From: Bacteroidetes bacterium UBA4416 | Lineage (GTDB): Bacteria > Bacteroidota > Bacteroidia > B-17B0 > Aurantibacillaceae | Direction of reading: 5' to 3' | Length of the DNA stretch: 64,000 nt | Assembly (NCBI GenBank): GCA_002390745.1 | Contig: DGQK01000030.1 | Location: 62,001-126,000, forward strand | The notes under the pieces: generated by a model | Database searches by the model: none | The model's input: only the letters and a program-made list of their open reading frames with translations | Told to the model about the DNA's origin: nothing | Translations under genes and position numbers: made by a program | Shown here: positions 8,771 to 17,177 of the stretch, one piece after another | Position numbering within the stretch: the stretch's first letter is position 1 | Layout: each line of letters begins with the position of its first letter

Positions 8771-8827
8771 TACAAAATAGTGAAGCTAAATATAATGGAT
8801 TAATTTGTTAAAAATAGTTTATCTGCG

Positions 8828-8859
8828 TTTGAATTCTCAGCCTGTAAACACTATATTTG
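8828..8859 (+). promoter_or_regulatory. Bacteroidota-type promoter TTTG-N20-TATATTTG
   Basis: Both elements are perfect: -33 TTTG at 8828-8831 and -7 TATATTTG at 8852-8859, 20 bases apart. Transcription should begin near 8866, which rules out starts upstream for the YfiR-family gene and supports TTG at 8907. Confidence 0.75.
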
Positions 8860-8906
8860 TTAATTGTACTAAAAATGGCAATTTCTTTGTAACGTTTCTG
8901 AAAAGC

Positions 8907-9437
8907 TTGAAGTTTTTTTTAAGACATAGCTTCGTTTTTATTCTGGCTTTTTCGAGCCTGAGTTTTCAGCAACAACAGAATTTTGACCCGGTTGCCAAAG
9001 GCAAAGCCATCTTCCTTTATAACTTTACCAGGTATTTTGAATGGCCCGAAAAAATGCAGGCGGGCAACTTTATCATTCAGGTGATCGGGAGCAACCCTAA
9101 CATTAACCAGGAGCTGAACCGCATGGCCGCTGTGAAACAGGTAGGCAGCCAGAAACTGGAGATCAAAGTCAATAATACGGTGGATGTGAACCTCCGCCCG
9201 CATATTATTTATATCCTCAACGACGCATCGGATATGCTCAAGGAAGTATGTGTTAAATTCAAGGGCAAAGGTGCGCTCATCGTGACGGAAAAAAACGGAC
9301 TGGCAAGAGCCGGCGCCGCCATCAATTTTGTGGCAGTCGACAATAAACAAAAATTTGAATATAATAAAACCAATGCTGTAGCAGCCGGCTTAAAAACCAG
9401 CGATGAACTAAAGATTTTAGCTATTGCCGTTGATTAA
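8907..9437 (+). CDS. YfiR family (DUF4154) periplasmic protein
   Basis: 176 residues from the TTG at 8907. This start gives a clean signal peptide (MKFFLRHSFVFILAFSSLSF) and lies about 40 bases after the predicted transcription start; a frame extending to 8805 would begin before the promoter. The mature protein shows the YfiR/DUF4154 pattern: KGKAIFLYNFTRYFEWP near the start, FIIQVIGSNPNINQELN, HIIYIL and the closing GAAINFVAVDNKQKFEYN. In Pseudomonas, YfiR is the periplasmic repressor of the HAMP-GGDEF diguanylate cyclase YfiN. Here it is the first gene of a three-gene cassette ending in a HAMP-SpoIIE phosphatase, so it may gate that phosphatase instead. The cysteine residues that control redox folding of Pseudomonas YfiR are not obvious: only one Cys (in LKEVCVKFK) remains in the mature part. 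Confidence 0.82.
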   Translation: MKFFLRHSFVFILAFSSLSFQQQQNFDPVAKGKAIFLYNFTRYFEWPEKMQAGNFIIQVIGSNPNINQELNRMAAVKQVGSQKLEIKVNNTVDVNLRPHIIYILNDASDMLKEVCVKFKGKGALIVTEKNGLARAGAAINFVAVDNKQKFEYNKTNAVAAGLKTSDELKILAIAVD

Positions 9438-9459
9438 TCTGATTTAATTAGTAAGTTTG
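9430..9459 (+). promoter_or_regulatory. Candidate promoter TTG-N19-TAAGTTTG before the TPR gene
   Basis: TTG at 9430-9432 overlaps the end of the YfiR-family gene; the perfect -7 box is at 9452-9459. The predicted transcription start (near 9466) coincides with the GTG start codon at 9465, so a transcript from here would be leaderless or would use a later start. Confidence 0.5.
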
Positions 9460-9464
9460 TAAAG

Positions 9465-10376
9465 GTGTTAAACATTTCAAAATCATATCATTGCATCAAA
9501 AACAGCCTGTGTTTTGTTTTTGTGTTCCTATGTTTTTGCACCAAAGCACAGATGAACCTGCTGATGAAAGCTCAGGAGCTGAGCAACAACAAGGAATTCG
9601 ACAAAGCGAAGCCTTTACTCGACCAGGTGATTCTGCATGACGAAACAAAAGACGATCCTGCTTCCTGGCATATCCGCTCGTATGTTTACCTCCAGCTTTT
9701 CAAACGGCCCGGCATCAGCAACACACAAAAATCCAACCTCCTCGATACTTCTGTAAGATCGACAGAGCAGTCGATGGCGCTTGACAAGGACGGCACGTAC
9801 AAGGAGAATAATTATGGTTTTATGAAAGCCGCATCAGCGGGCTATTACAAACTCTGTATTTCTTACATGCAGGACTCTTTAAATGCGCCGAAATCGGAAG
9901 AGAGCTACAACAAATACAAGAAGAGCCTGGCGGTTTTCAGTCCGAACTTCGATTTCAAAGAAAAGGACATTGAGTACTATAAAGCATTGGGAGGCGTATT
10001 TTCCGAGCAGTATGTAAAAACCAATTTCAGCCAGAAATATGGGGATGTTGCCAAAACAGCGCTCCTGAAAGTGCTTGACCTCGATCCTAAAAACATCTCC
10101 GCCAATATGAACCTGGGGGTTCTCTATTACAACCAGGGCGCTACACTCATGCACATGAGCGATTACGACATTGACCTGGTGCAGCTGGACGTTATCCAGG
10201 AAAATGCAAAAAAAATATTCAAACAGTCGCTGCCTTTCATGATCAAAGTATATGAGATTGACCCTAAAAACAAAAATGTTCTGGAAGGCCTGCAGGGTAT
10301 TTATTCGGCCCTGATGGATGAAGAAAAAGCAAACGAGTTTAAACTAAAGAGGGAAGCCTTAAGCGATCAAAAATAA
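9465..10376 (+). CDS. Exported TPR-like helical protein of the YfiR-phosphatase cassette
   Basis: 303 residues from GTG 9465. A hydrophobic leader runs to FCTKAQ (about residue 29). The mature part is helical and TPR-like: NKEFDKAKPLLDQVILHD near residue 43, then a central segment, and VAKTALLKVLDLDPKNISAN followed by LGVLYYNQGA and a last LEGLQGIYSAL. It is most likely periplasmic. It lies 27 bases after the YfiR-family gene and 12 bases before the phosphatase gene. TPR proteins often act as scaffolds, so a role linking YfiR to the phosphatase's periplasmic domain is possible but unproven. The start codon is doubtful: a signal peptide starting IKNSLCFVFVFLCF at the ATC codon 9495 would look more typical, but ATC is a rare start. 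Confidence 0.65.
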   Translation: MLNISKSYHCIKNSLCFVFVFLCFCTKAQMNLLMKAQELSNNKEFDKAKPLLDQVILHDETKDDPASWHIRSYVYLQLFKRPGISNTQKSNLLDTSVRSTEQSMALDKDGTYKENNYGFMKAASAGYYKLCISYMQDSLNAPKSEESYNKYKKSLAVFSPNFDFKEKDIEYYKALGGVFSEQYVKTNFSQKYGDVAKTALLKVLDLDPKNISANMNLGVLYYNQGATLMHMSDYDIDLVQLDVIQENAKKIFKQSLPFMIKVYEIDPKNKNVLEGLQGIYSALMDEEKANEFKLKREALSDQK

Positions 10377-10388
10377 GGCTGAAGCTGT

Positions 10389-12170
10389 ATGGCATTTAAG
10401 TTTACAATTGGAAGAAAAATAGGAACAGGGTTTGGAGTATTGTTATTCTTAACCATGATCGCCTTTATCCTGACGATTGTAACGGTTACCAAAAGCAAGC
10501 AGCAAACAGAAGCAGTTGTGAGCAAAGTAACACTTTCTGTTGCGGCTCTTAAGGAATACAACTTCCTGTTGCAGAAATCGCAGACACTCATTGCCAAGTG
10601 GTATTACAATCCTACCCCGAATAACGAGCCTTTTAAAACCGATCTGAGGAACCTCATCAACAGGGAATACCCGAACATTAAAACCAAGATCTCTTCGCTT
10701 TCAGAAGACTGGACAAAAGAAGACCGTGATAAATTCAAAACCATCGTGGTGTTTACCGATGGGCTCTTCAATGTGTACCAGAACGAGATCATGTCAGTGC
10801 TTTCGTCGTTTGAGTCATACAGCGATGCCAGCATTTATTTTACGGCGCAGTTCTCTTACGATGAAACGGAAGAAAAGATCAAACCGCTCTACAGGCAGCT
10901 CAACCAGCTTATCGAACAAAAGCAGAACAAAGCGGAGGCGATTACGAACGAAATGTTCCAATCGCTCACCTTCCTTGACCGTTTTGTAAAATTACTCGGC
11001 ATCGGCCTTATTATCGGCGGGGTACTGATTGCCATTTATACAACACGATCCATCACCAAGCCTATCCAGCTGCTGAAACGCATGTTGCTTTCCATGGGGC
11101 TTGGTATCCTGCCGAAAGCCCGCATCAGCTACCGCACCGACGAGATCGGCGAAATGGGCACTGCACTCAACAGCCTTGTGGAATCCATGGAAAGTACAAC
11201 GGAATTTGCGAAGCAAACAGGGCGGGGAAATTTCGATGCTTACTACAAGCCTTTAAGTAAAGACGATACCCTGGGCCATGCCCTCCTGAAAATGAGGGAC
11301 AGCCTTTCGGAAAACGAACGCGTGCTCGAACAAAAAGTAATGGAGCGTACGGAAGAGGTGGTGAAACAGAAAGAGGAGATCGAAGTGAAAACGAAAGAGC
11401 TGGAAATCCTCTTCAAGCAGGTAACCGACAGCATCCATTATGCAAGGCGCATCCAGCTGGCCATTCTTCCGCCAAACAGCGTGGTAAAAAACATTCTCCC
11501 CCAATCGTTTGTACTCTATAAACCAAAGGATATTGTAAGCGGCGACTTTTACTGGATCGACCGGAAAGGCGACTGGTGCTACTTTGCAGCGGTTGACTGC
11601 ACGGGCCACGGCGTACCGGGCGCTTTTATGAGCATCGTTGGTTACAACCTGCTGAAGGACATCCTGAAAACAACCGACCGCTCAGACCCTGCCGCGATTA
11701 TGGATGTAATGAACGACGGCGTGGCACATACACTGCATACTTCAACGTCCGATGAGCAGACCAAGGATGGTATGGATATGACGCTCTGCGCCCTGAATTA
11801 CAAAACCCTGGAGCTTCAATATGCCGGTGCGTTCAACCCGCTGTACATTGTCCGCGGCAATGAGCTGCTGCAATACAAAGCCAATAAATTTCCGGTGGGC
11901 ATGTTTGTTGGCTCCAAGCAAAACTTTACCAACAACCGCATCCAGCTACAGAAAGGCGACACCATCTACATTTTCTCCGACGGTTATGCCGATCAGTTCG
12001 GGGGCCCGAGAGGCAAAAAATTCATGGCAGGTAATTTCCGTAACCTGCTTGTGGAAGCCAGCAAGCTCCCGATCGACAGCCAGAAAGACATGCTCAATAC
12101 AACCATCGAAAACTGGCGCGGGAACCTTGAACAGGTGGATGACATGCTGATCATCGGTGTGACCGTATAA
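10389..12170 (+). CDS. Membrane HAMP-SpoIIE (PP2C-type) serine/threonine phosphatase
   Basis: 593 residues. Membrane helix 1 is at about 12-34, a 160-residue helical periplasmic sensor at 35-197, helix 2 at 198-218, HAMP at about 218-272 (TRSITKPIQLLKRM, then DEIGEMGTALNSL), and a coiled coil at about 305-345. The SpoIIE/PP2C domain fills 350-593. Metal-ligand motifs are present: DIVSGDFYW (residues 381-389), AVDCTGHGVPGAFMS (401-415), GMDMTLCAL and FSDGYADQFGG, so the enzyme should be active on phosphoserine or phosphothreonine. Such phosphatases typically act on STAS anti-sigma-factor antagonists, but no STAS protein or anti-sigma kinase lies in the window. It is the third gene of the YfiR-TPR-phosphatase cassette. 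The layout resembles YfiN with its GGDEF output replaced by a phosphatase. Confidence 0.9.
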   Translation: MAFKFTIGRKIGTGFGVLLFLTMIAFILTIVTVTKSKQQTEAVVSKVTLSVAALKEYNFLLQKSQTLIAKWYYNPTPNNEPFKTDLRNLINREYPNIKTKISSLSEDWTKEDRDKFKTIVVFTDGLFNVYQNEIMSVLSSFESYSDASIYFTAQFSYDETEEKIKPLYRQLNQLIEQKQNKAEAITNEMFQSLTFLDRFVKLLGIGLIIGGVLIAIYTTRSITKPIQLLKRMLLSMGLGILPKARISYRTDEIGEMGTALNSLVESMESTTEFAKQTGRGNFDAYYKPLSKDDTLGHALLKMRDSLSENERVLEQKVMERTEEVVKQKEEIEVKTKELEILFKQVTDSIHYARRIQLAILPPNSVVKNILPQSFVLYKPKDIVSGDFYWIDRKGDWCYFAAVDCTGHGVPGAFMSIVGYNLLKDILKTTDRSDPAAIMDVMNDGVAHTLHTSTSDEQTKDGMDMTLCALNYKTLELQYAGAFNPLYIVRGNELLQYKANKFPVGMFVGSKQNFTNNRIQLQKGDTIYIFSDGYADQFGGPRGKKFMAGNFRNLLVEASKLPIDSQKDMLNTTIENWRGNLEQVDDMLIIGVTV

Positions 12171-12463
12171 TCCCGAAGCAGGAAGAGCTTCCACATCCCC
12201 AAAAAAAGATTCATTTAAAATGGCAGGCCTGAAAGGGTCTGAACCAGGCACTTCCTTTCATTATAGAACAATAGGGCGTACCTAAGGGCGTGCTGTATCT
12301 CTGCATTAATTTATAACATAAAGTCTCTAACGGAGCTATAGAACATGTACAGGCCGATCGGAGAAACAATCTTATTCATACAAAGCAAGGAACACAATGG
12401 CTCCATAACATTATACAACTATTCAATGTTACGATGGCTTACTTAAGGGCGCTATAACACGAA
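12171..12463. other. Intergenic stretch, nothing recognised
   Basis: About 290 bases between convergent genes. No coding frame, RNA fold or strong terminator was recognised. Both genes that point into it must end without a clear hairpin. Confidence 0.4.
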
Positions 12464-13342
12464 TCAGCATACCACGTTCAGTGCGTTGGGCTGTACTTCG
12501 ATCCTGAGTTTTCCATCTGCTTTCAGGGGCTCGCCGTCGTAGTGCACCGGCAGTTGCCCTTCAAATTCGATCTCAATGATTTTTCCGTTCAGGGAAATGA
12601 GGTGCGCGGACGTATGGATTTTTTTCCGGAACAACCTGAGGCCTATTCCGCCGATAGCGTGAAGGGCAAAGGGTTTGAGGATGCTGACATGCAGGATCCC
12701 ATCGTTAAGGGACGCTTCCGGCGAAATGTAAACATTATTGCCCCATTGGCCGGCATTGGCTACTGTAATCAAAAAGGCTTTGCTCTGAAGCACCTGGCCA
12801 TCAACCGTGATCCTGTAATCGTTGGGCTTATAAGAAAAAAATTCGCTGATGCTGGTTTTGATGTAAGTAAGAAAGCCGCGTGTAGTACTCGCTGCAAATT
12901 TCTCTGCAATCAGCGCATCGAAGCCAACACCCGCTGTACAGAAAAAGGGAATGCCATTGATGAGCGCACCGTCAATCGTTTTGGTTTCTGCACGGGCTAT
13001 CACCGCCAGGGCATCTTCCAGGTCGAGCGGGATCCCATTGCTCCTGGCCAGGCCGTTGCCGGATCCCAGTGGTAAAATCCCCATCGCCATCGGAGTATTC
13101 ATCACGACAGAAGACACCATGTTCACAGTACCATCGCCTCCGCAAGCTACCACAACCCGGTAATTGCCGGATAAAATCTGCTGCTTCACCGACTCAAAGT
13201 CGTAAGGATTTTTCCATACGATAAGGTCATAAGGAATGGTTTCGGGAAAATAGCTTTTCACGAATTCGATGATATCGATCTTCTTTTTCACACCCGCATT
13301 GGGATTGATAACGAAGGCGATCTTTTGGTTTCCTGGTGACAT
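12464..13342 (-). CDS. Diacylglycerol kinase-like (YegS/BmrU) lipid kinase
   Basis: 292 residues, the usual length for the YegS/BmrU group. The N-terminal part has INPNAGVKKK (residues 13-22) and the nucleotide-binding motif CGGDGTVNMV (residues 67-76), then LPLGSGNGLARS (95-106), all hallmarks of the DAGK catalytic fold. It should phosphorylate diacylglycerol, ceramide or a related lipid with ATP at the inner membrane. The exact lipid cannot be read from the sequence. It lies 17 bases after tsaB on the same strand and is the last gene of a four-gene minus-strand run. Confidence 0.87.
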   Translation of the reverse strand: MSPGNQKIAFVINPNAGVKKKIDIIEFVKSYFPETIPYDLIVWKNPYDFESVKQQILSGNYRVVVACGGDGTVNMVSSVVMNTPMAMGILPLGSGNGLARSNGIPLDLEDALAVIARAETKTIDGALINGIPFFCTAGVGFDALIAEKFAASTTRGFLTYIKTSISEFFSYKPNDYRITVDGQVLQSKAFLITVANAGQWGNNVYISPEASLNDGILHVSILKPFALHAIGGIGLRLFRKKIHTSAHLISLNGKIIEIEFEGQLPVHYDGEPLKADGKLRIEVQPNALNVVC

Positions 13343-13359
13343 GCACGAAAGGTAAGGCT

Positions 13360-14043
13360 TTATTTTTTAGGCGTTGTGAAAAAAAAGTCCTTGAGGTAAA
13401 AGGGTTCGGCATAAGCCGTGTCGGCAAAATCCCGGTCCATGAATTTGCGGTAAGCCAGGGCTATCATCGCTTCCGAGCCGGGCCGTATGCCTTCCAGGAA
13501 ATGTGCCGAAGGAATGCTTTCCAGCAAGGTCTTTGCTTTGGGCATGCCGTCGCCGAAAAAACAAATGCTGGTTCCCGGCCTGTGGAAACAGGCAATGCTT
13601 TCGCTGTTAAGCACCAGGGCAACAGGAGCCATCTCTAAACCGAGGCTTTTGTTATAAAGTGCGGTGTATACTTCCATGCGGCGGGCATCGAGCATCGGGC
13701 AGTACAAGGAGGCGCCGGGATACAGCCTGGCAGCAAGCGAAGCCAGCACTTTTAAGGTATCAACCACTATAAGCGGAATACGCAGGGCATAAGCCAGACC
13801 TTTGGCCGTAGCAAAACCGATGCGCAGACCTGTGTAAGAGCCGGGACCGGAACTAACGGAAACGGCCTGTAACTGAGAAAGGCTTATGCCCTGCTCCTGC
13901 AACAGCTCTTTGATAAAGACGTGAAGATTTTCGGCGTGCGTGTAGCCTGCATCCAGCTCTTTCAGGGCCACCAGGCTTTCGCCGTTTGATAAAGCCACGG
14001 AGCACATGGTAGAACTTGATTCGATATGTAACAGGAAAGCCAC
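13360..14043 (-). CDS. tsaB: tRNA threonylcarbamoyladenosine biosynthesis protein TsaB
   Basis: 227 residues, normal length. TsaB is the non-catalytic partner of TsaD and TsaE in making t6A37 of ANN-decoding tRNAs. The ASKHA fold is visible: HIESSSTMCSVALS (residues 6-19), LDAGYTHAENL (34-44) and VSVSSGPGSYTGLRIGFATA (61-80), the last being the family signature. It sits between the HlyD-type adaptor (20 bases upstream) and the lipid kinase (17 bases downstream), so it is probably transcribed with them; such housekeeping-plus-efflux runs are common in this phylum and do not imply a shared function. Confidence 0.93.
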   Translation of the reverse strand: MAFLLHIESSSTMCSVALSNGESLVALKELDAGYTHAENLHVFIKELLQEQGISLSQLQAVSVSSGPGSYTGLRIGFATAKGLAYALRIPLIVVDTLKVLASLAARLYPGASLYCPMLDARRMEVYTALYNKSLGLEMAPVALVLNSESIACFHRPGTSICFFGDGMPKAKTLLESIPSAHFLEGIRPGSEAMIALAYRKFMDRDFADTAYAEPFYLKDFFFTTPKK

Positions 14044-14063
14044 TATTCAGGGATAGGCGACGC

Positions 14064-15416
14064 TTATTTCTTATCAGAGAATAACTGGTCTTTGGTTACG
14101 ACCCTGATCCTGGAGGCATTTTTCAGAGTTTTGGAAACGGCTCCGTAAGGTCCTGAGATGACCTCGTCGCCGGGCTTGAGTCCTGTTTTGACTTCGATGT
14201 AATCGTTATCCTGGATCCCGGTGGTTACCTGCACCCTTTTCGCTTCGCCATTCACATTCAGGAACACATATTCTTTGATCTCTTCCTGCTTCTTATTCAG
14301 CTTCTCCTGCTTCTCATCCTTCACGACTACCTTCGGATCATCTTCTCCTTCGGGGCCATATTTTTTGGTTTCGGTGGTGTCGCCGCTGCGCGTGGTCACT
14401 GCCGGAATAGGCACGGTGATCACATCATTGGCGCGCCTGGTCTGGATCTCCACGCTGGCGCTCATTCCCGGGCGGAACGGGGCCGGGTTGATATCGGTGA
14501 TCAGGTCGAGATAGGATTGCCTTATGATGCGGATCTTCACTACAAAATTAGTGACCTGGTCGACAGAAATACCGGTGGTATTGGCTGAATTAGCCACTTC
14601 CGTTACGATCCCCCTGAACTTTTTTCCCATGTATGCATCCACTTCAATGATGGCCGTATCATTTTTATGAATGTTGATGATATCGTTCTCGTTAACTTCC
14701 ACACTGGCCTCCATCTCGTTCAGGTTAGCCAGGCGCAGGATCTCCGTTCCCTGCAAGCCCTGTACCCCCACTACCCGTTCCCCTTTTTCCACGTTGAGCT
14801 TGGAAACGGTTCCATCCACCGGTGCATAGATGTATGTTTTATCAAGGTTGGAATTCGCTTCTTTCAGGGAAGCCTGCATGCTCTTCACATTAAAATCCGC
14901 AGCCTTGATGCTCTCCGACAGCCCTTCCACATTGGCCTTCGCCGATTCGTAGGATGCTTTGGATGCGTCCATCTCCTGCTGGGAGATCACATTCTGATCG
15001 AAAAGCTTCTTGCTTCTGGCATACGATGCTTCTGCATTGGCCAGGTTGGCTTTGGCCTGCGCCAACTGGGCCACCGTGGTTTGTAGATTGGCCTTCGAGC
15101 TGCTTACTGTGGCATTCACACGCTCAAATGCACTCTCATAAATATCTGGCTTGATGCGGCATAACAACTGACCTTTTTTTACCTGGTCGCCCTCCTTCAC
15201 AAGCATTTCCACAACCTCTCCCGATACATCGGATGTGATTTTCAATTCAGCTTCAGGCTGGATCTTGCCATTGGCAGACACCGTTTCAACCAGGCTGCGC
15301 TTCGCGGCTTTCTCCGTCGTCACATCCACGGGTGGCGCTCCTTTGAAGAATTTAAAAAAGATGGCCAGCACCACTACCAGCACACAAATTCCGATGACCC
15401 AATATGTTCTTTTCAT
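14064..15416 (-). CDS. HlyD/MacA-type periplasmic adaptor (membrane fusion protein)
   Basis: 450 residues from ATG 15416 (MKRTYWVIGICVLVVVLAIF, a membrane anchor); a GTG ten codons earlier is possible but adds only a non-hydrophobic lead. The lipoyl-like half motifs flank a long coiled coil (roughly residues 95-190, with AQAKANLANAEASYARSKKL), followed by the beta-barrel region (GTEILRLANLNEMEASVEVN) and a membrane-proximal domain. A charged insertion at about 340-385 (rich in Lys, Glu and Asp) is unusual. It pairs with the TolC-like gene 76 bases upstream, but the inner-membrane pump (MacB-type ABC permease or RND) is not in this run. Confidence 0.87.
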   Translation of the reverse strand: MKRTYWVIGICVLVVVLAIFFKFFKGAPPVDVTTEKAAKRSLVETVSANGKIQPEAELKITSDVSGEVVEMLVKEGDQVKKGQLLCRIKPDIYESAFERVNATVSSSKANLQTTVAQLAQAKANLANAEASYARSKKLFDQNVISQQEMDASKASYESAKANVEGLSESIKAADFNVKSMQASLKEANSNLDKTYIYAPVDGTVSKLNVEKGERVVGVQGLQGTEILRLANLNEMEASVEVNENDIINIHKNDTAIIEVDAYMGKKFRGIVTEVANSANTTGISVDQVTNFVVKIRIIRQSYLDLITDINPAPFRPGMSASVEIQTRRANDVITVPIPAVTTRSGDTTETKKYGPEGEDDPKVVVKDEKQEKLNKKQEEIKEYVFLNVNGEAKRVQVTTGIQDNDYIEVKTGLKPGDEVISGPYGAVSKTLKNASRIRVVTKDQLFSDKK

Positions 15417-15492
15417 ACCTTTCGTTTTTATACTTCCGCTGATCACGCAGATCTGCGTTGATTTTTAATGTCTTTTTTACAAAATCCTATTA

Positions 15493-16926
15493 CTATAACG
15501 TCAATGGTTTGCCCTGGTAAAAGTCCAGTACTTTGAGGCGGAACACATAATCGTATTTGGCCTGTACCAGGTTACTCTGCGCGGTTTGCAAGCGTGTTTT
15601 GGCATCATTGAAGTCGAAGCTGCTGATGGCACCCACATTGAATTTCTGCTCTGCAAAACCAAAGGCCTGTTCGGCTGCGTCTACCGCTGCTTTGCTGGCA
15701 TTGTATTTATTGAGGCCTGCCCGTGCATTCACATAGGCCTGAGCGATGGTTTTATACAAATTCTGAGCCAGCAGGTCCTGCGAGTATTTCGCGTTCAGGG
15801 CATTGATCTTCGCATTCTGAACACCTGTGTAAGTCTGCAGACCGTTGAACAGCGGAATGGATAAGGTAAAGCCAACGCTCTTGTTGACGTTGTCTTTAAA
15901 CTGATCGGCAAACGGTTTCGGAGAGCTTATTACCTCGGTTTTGGGCTGGTAAACCGGGATGATCCCCGCAGAACCTGCATCAACAAAGTAAGGAGCCTGC
16001 TCTCTTCCGACAATGTTCACCGCATCGATGTTCTTATCCAATCCGGAAGTACCGGTGCCGAGAGAGCCTGTCATGCTCAGCGTTGGGCTCACACGTCCTT
16101 TCGCCACTGCCAGGTTTTTCTCCGCAGCCATCAGGCCGTAAGAAGCGCTCTTCACCGAATGCTGGTTCTTCAATGCTTCTTCATAGATCTTTTGAATAGA
16201 AACGCTTTCCAGCTCATAGTTCAGAACTTCGATGTCAGGCTTTATGACCGAGAAATTTTTCATCGTATCGATCCGCAGGTTCAACAACTGGGTGAGGTTG
16301 AGCAGAGCCAGCTGGTAATTGTTTTCCGCATTGGTCAGGTTTACCTGGTCGTTTGCCATCTGCGACCTCAGGTCGAAAACAGCGCTCTTGGCTACTGACC
16401 CGGCTTCCGCAAGCTTTTCCGTGCGGTCGAGCTGCTGCCTGGAGATGGTGTACTGGTTTTTGGATACCACCAGAAGCTCGTCGGTAAAGATCACATTAAT
16501 GTATGCTGTGGCCACATTCAGCGACAGGTCGTTTTGCTGCTGCAGGAAGTTTTCGGTACCTGAGAGAAAATTATACTCGTTGGCCTTGATATTGTTATAC
16601 TGCGCCAGCCCCGACCACAGAACCACATTGCTGGAGATATAGAAGTTTTGCGAAAGCACCTGCGTATTGGCAAAGGTGTTGGTGTAACGGTCGATCGTAC
16701 GCCCGAAGTTATAGGTGTGCTGGGCTCCTGCATTGATGGTGGGTAAAATAGCGGCTTTGCTCTGGTTGGTATTATTCTTATTGATGAAGTTGCTCAGCTC
16801 CGCCTGTTTGAGGCTGATGTTATTTTTTTTTGCATATTCCACGCATTGCTGCAACGTCCAGGTGTTGGACTGGGAAGACGCCGTATAAGCCAGGCTAATA
16901 ATGCATCCGAATAGTAAGTATTTCAT
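15493..16926 (-). CDS. TolC family outer-membrane efflux protein
   Basis: 477 residues from ATG 16926, which gives a signal peptide ending ASSQS; a start 15 codons earlier would put polar residues before it. The typical two OEP repeats are seen: WTLQQCVEYAKKNNISLKQA near the N-terminus, AAILPTINAGAQHTYNFGRT, then the second half with VGFTLSIPLFNGLQTYTGVQ and AIAQAYVNARAGLNKYNAS-like helices ending FNDAKTRLQTAQSNLVQAKY. It forms the outer-membrane channel for the adjacent HlyD-type adaptor. It is the first gene of the minus-strand run 16926-12464. Confidence 0.9.
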   Translation of the reverse strand: MKYLLFGCIISLAYTASSQSNTWTLQQCVEYAKKNNISLKQAELSNFINKNNTNQSKAAILPTINAGAQHTYNFGRTIDRYTNTFANTQVLSQNFYISSNVVLWSGLAQYNNIKANEYNFLSGTENFLQQQNDLSLNVATAYINVIFTDELLVVSKNQYTISRQQLDRTEKLAEAGSVAKSAVFDLRSQMANDQVNLTNAENNYQLALLNLTQLLNLRIDTMKNFSVIKPDIEVLNYELESVSIQKIYEEALKNQHSVKSASYGLMAAEKNLAVAKGRVSPTLSMTGSLGTGTSGLDKNIDAVNIVGREQAPYFVDAGSAGIIPVYQPKTEVISSPKPFADQFKDNVNKSVGFTLSIPLFNGLQTYTGVQNAKINALNAKYSQDLLAQNLYKTIAQAYVNARAGLNKYNASKAAVDAAEQAFGFAEQKFNVGAISSFDFNDAKTRLQTAQSNLVQAKYDYVFRLKVLDFYQGKPLTL

Positions 16927-17177
16927 AGTGTTTCTTTCTGAACCGGCGATACTACTCATGAGCACGGGCACAGGAGCGGCTTGTATGGCAGGCGTTGGTT
17001 TTAGTGGATGAAAAGAATACCTGTAAATTTAATTAAAAAAGCGGTTGCGCCTGCGCTTCTACACAAACGGAAAAATTCTCCTTTAAGCCGGTAATTTTTC
17101 AGGCACAAAATTATACAATTTAATTCGCAAAGCACCCTGTTTTTTTAGTATTTTTCCGGATCAAAACCGGTTTTCGG

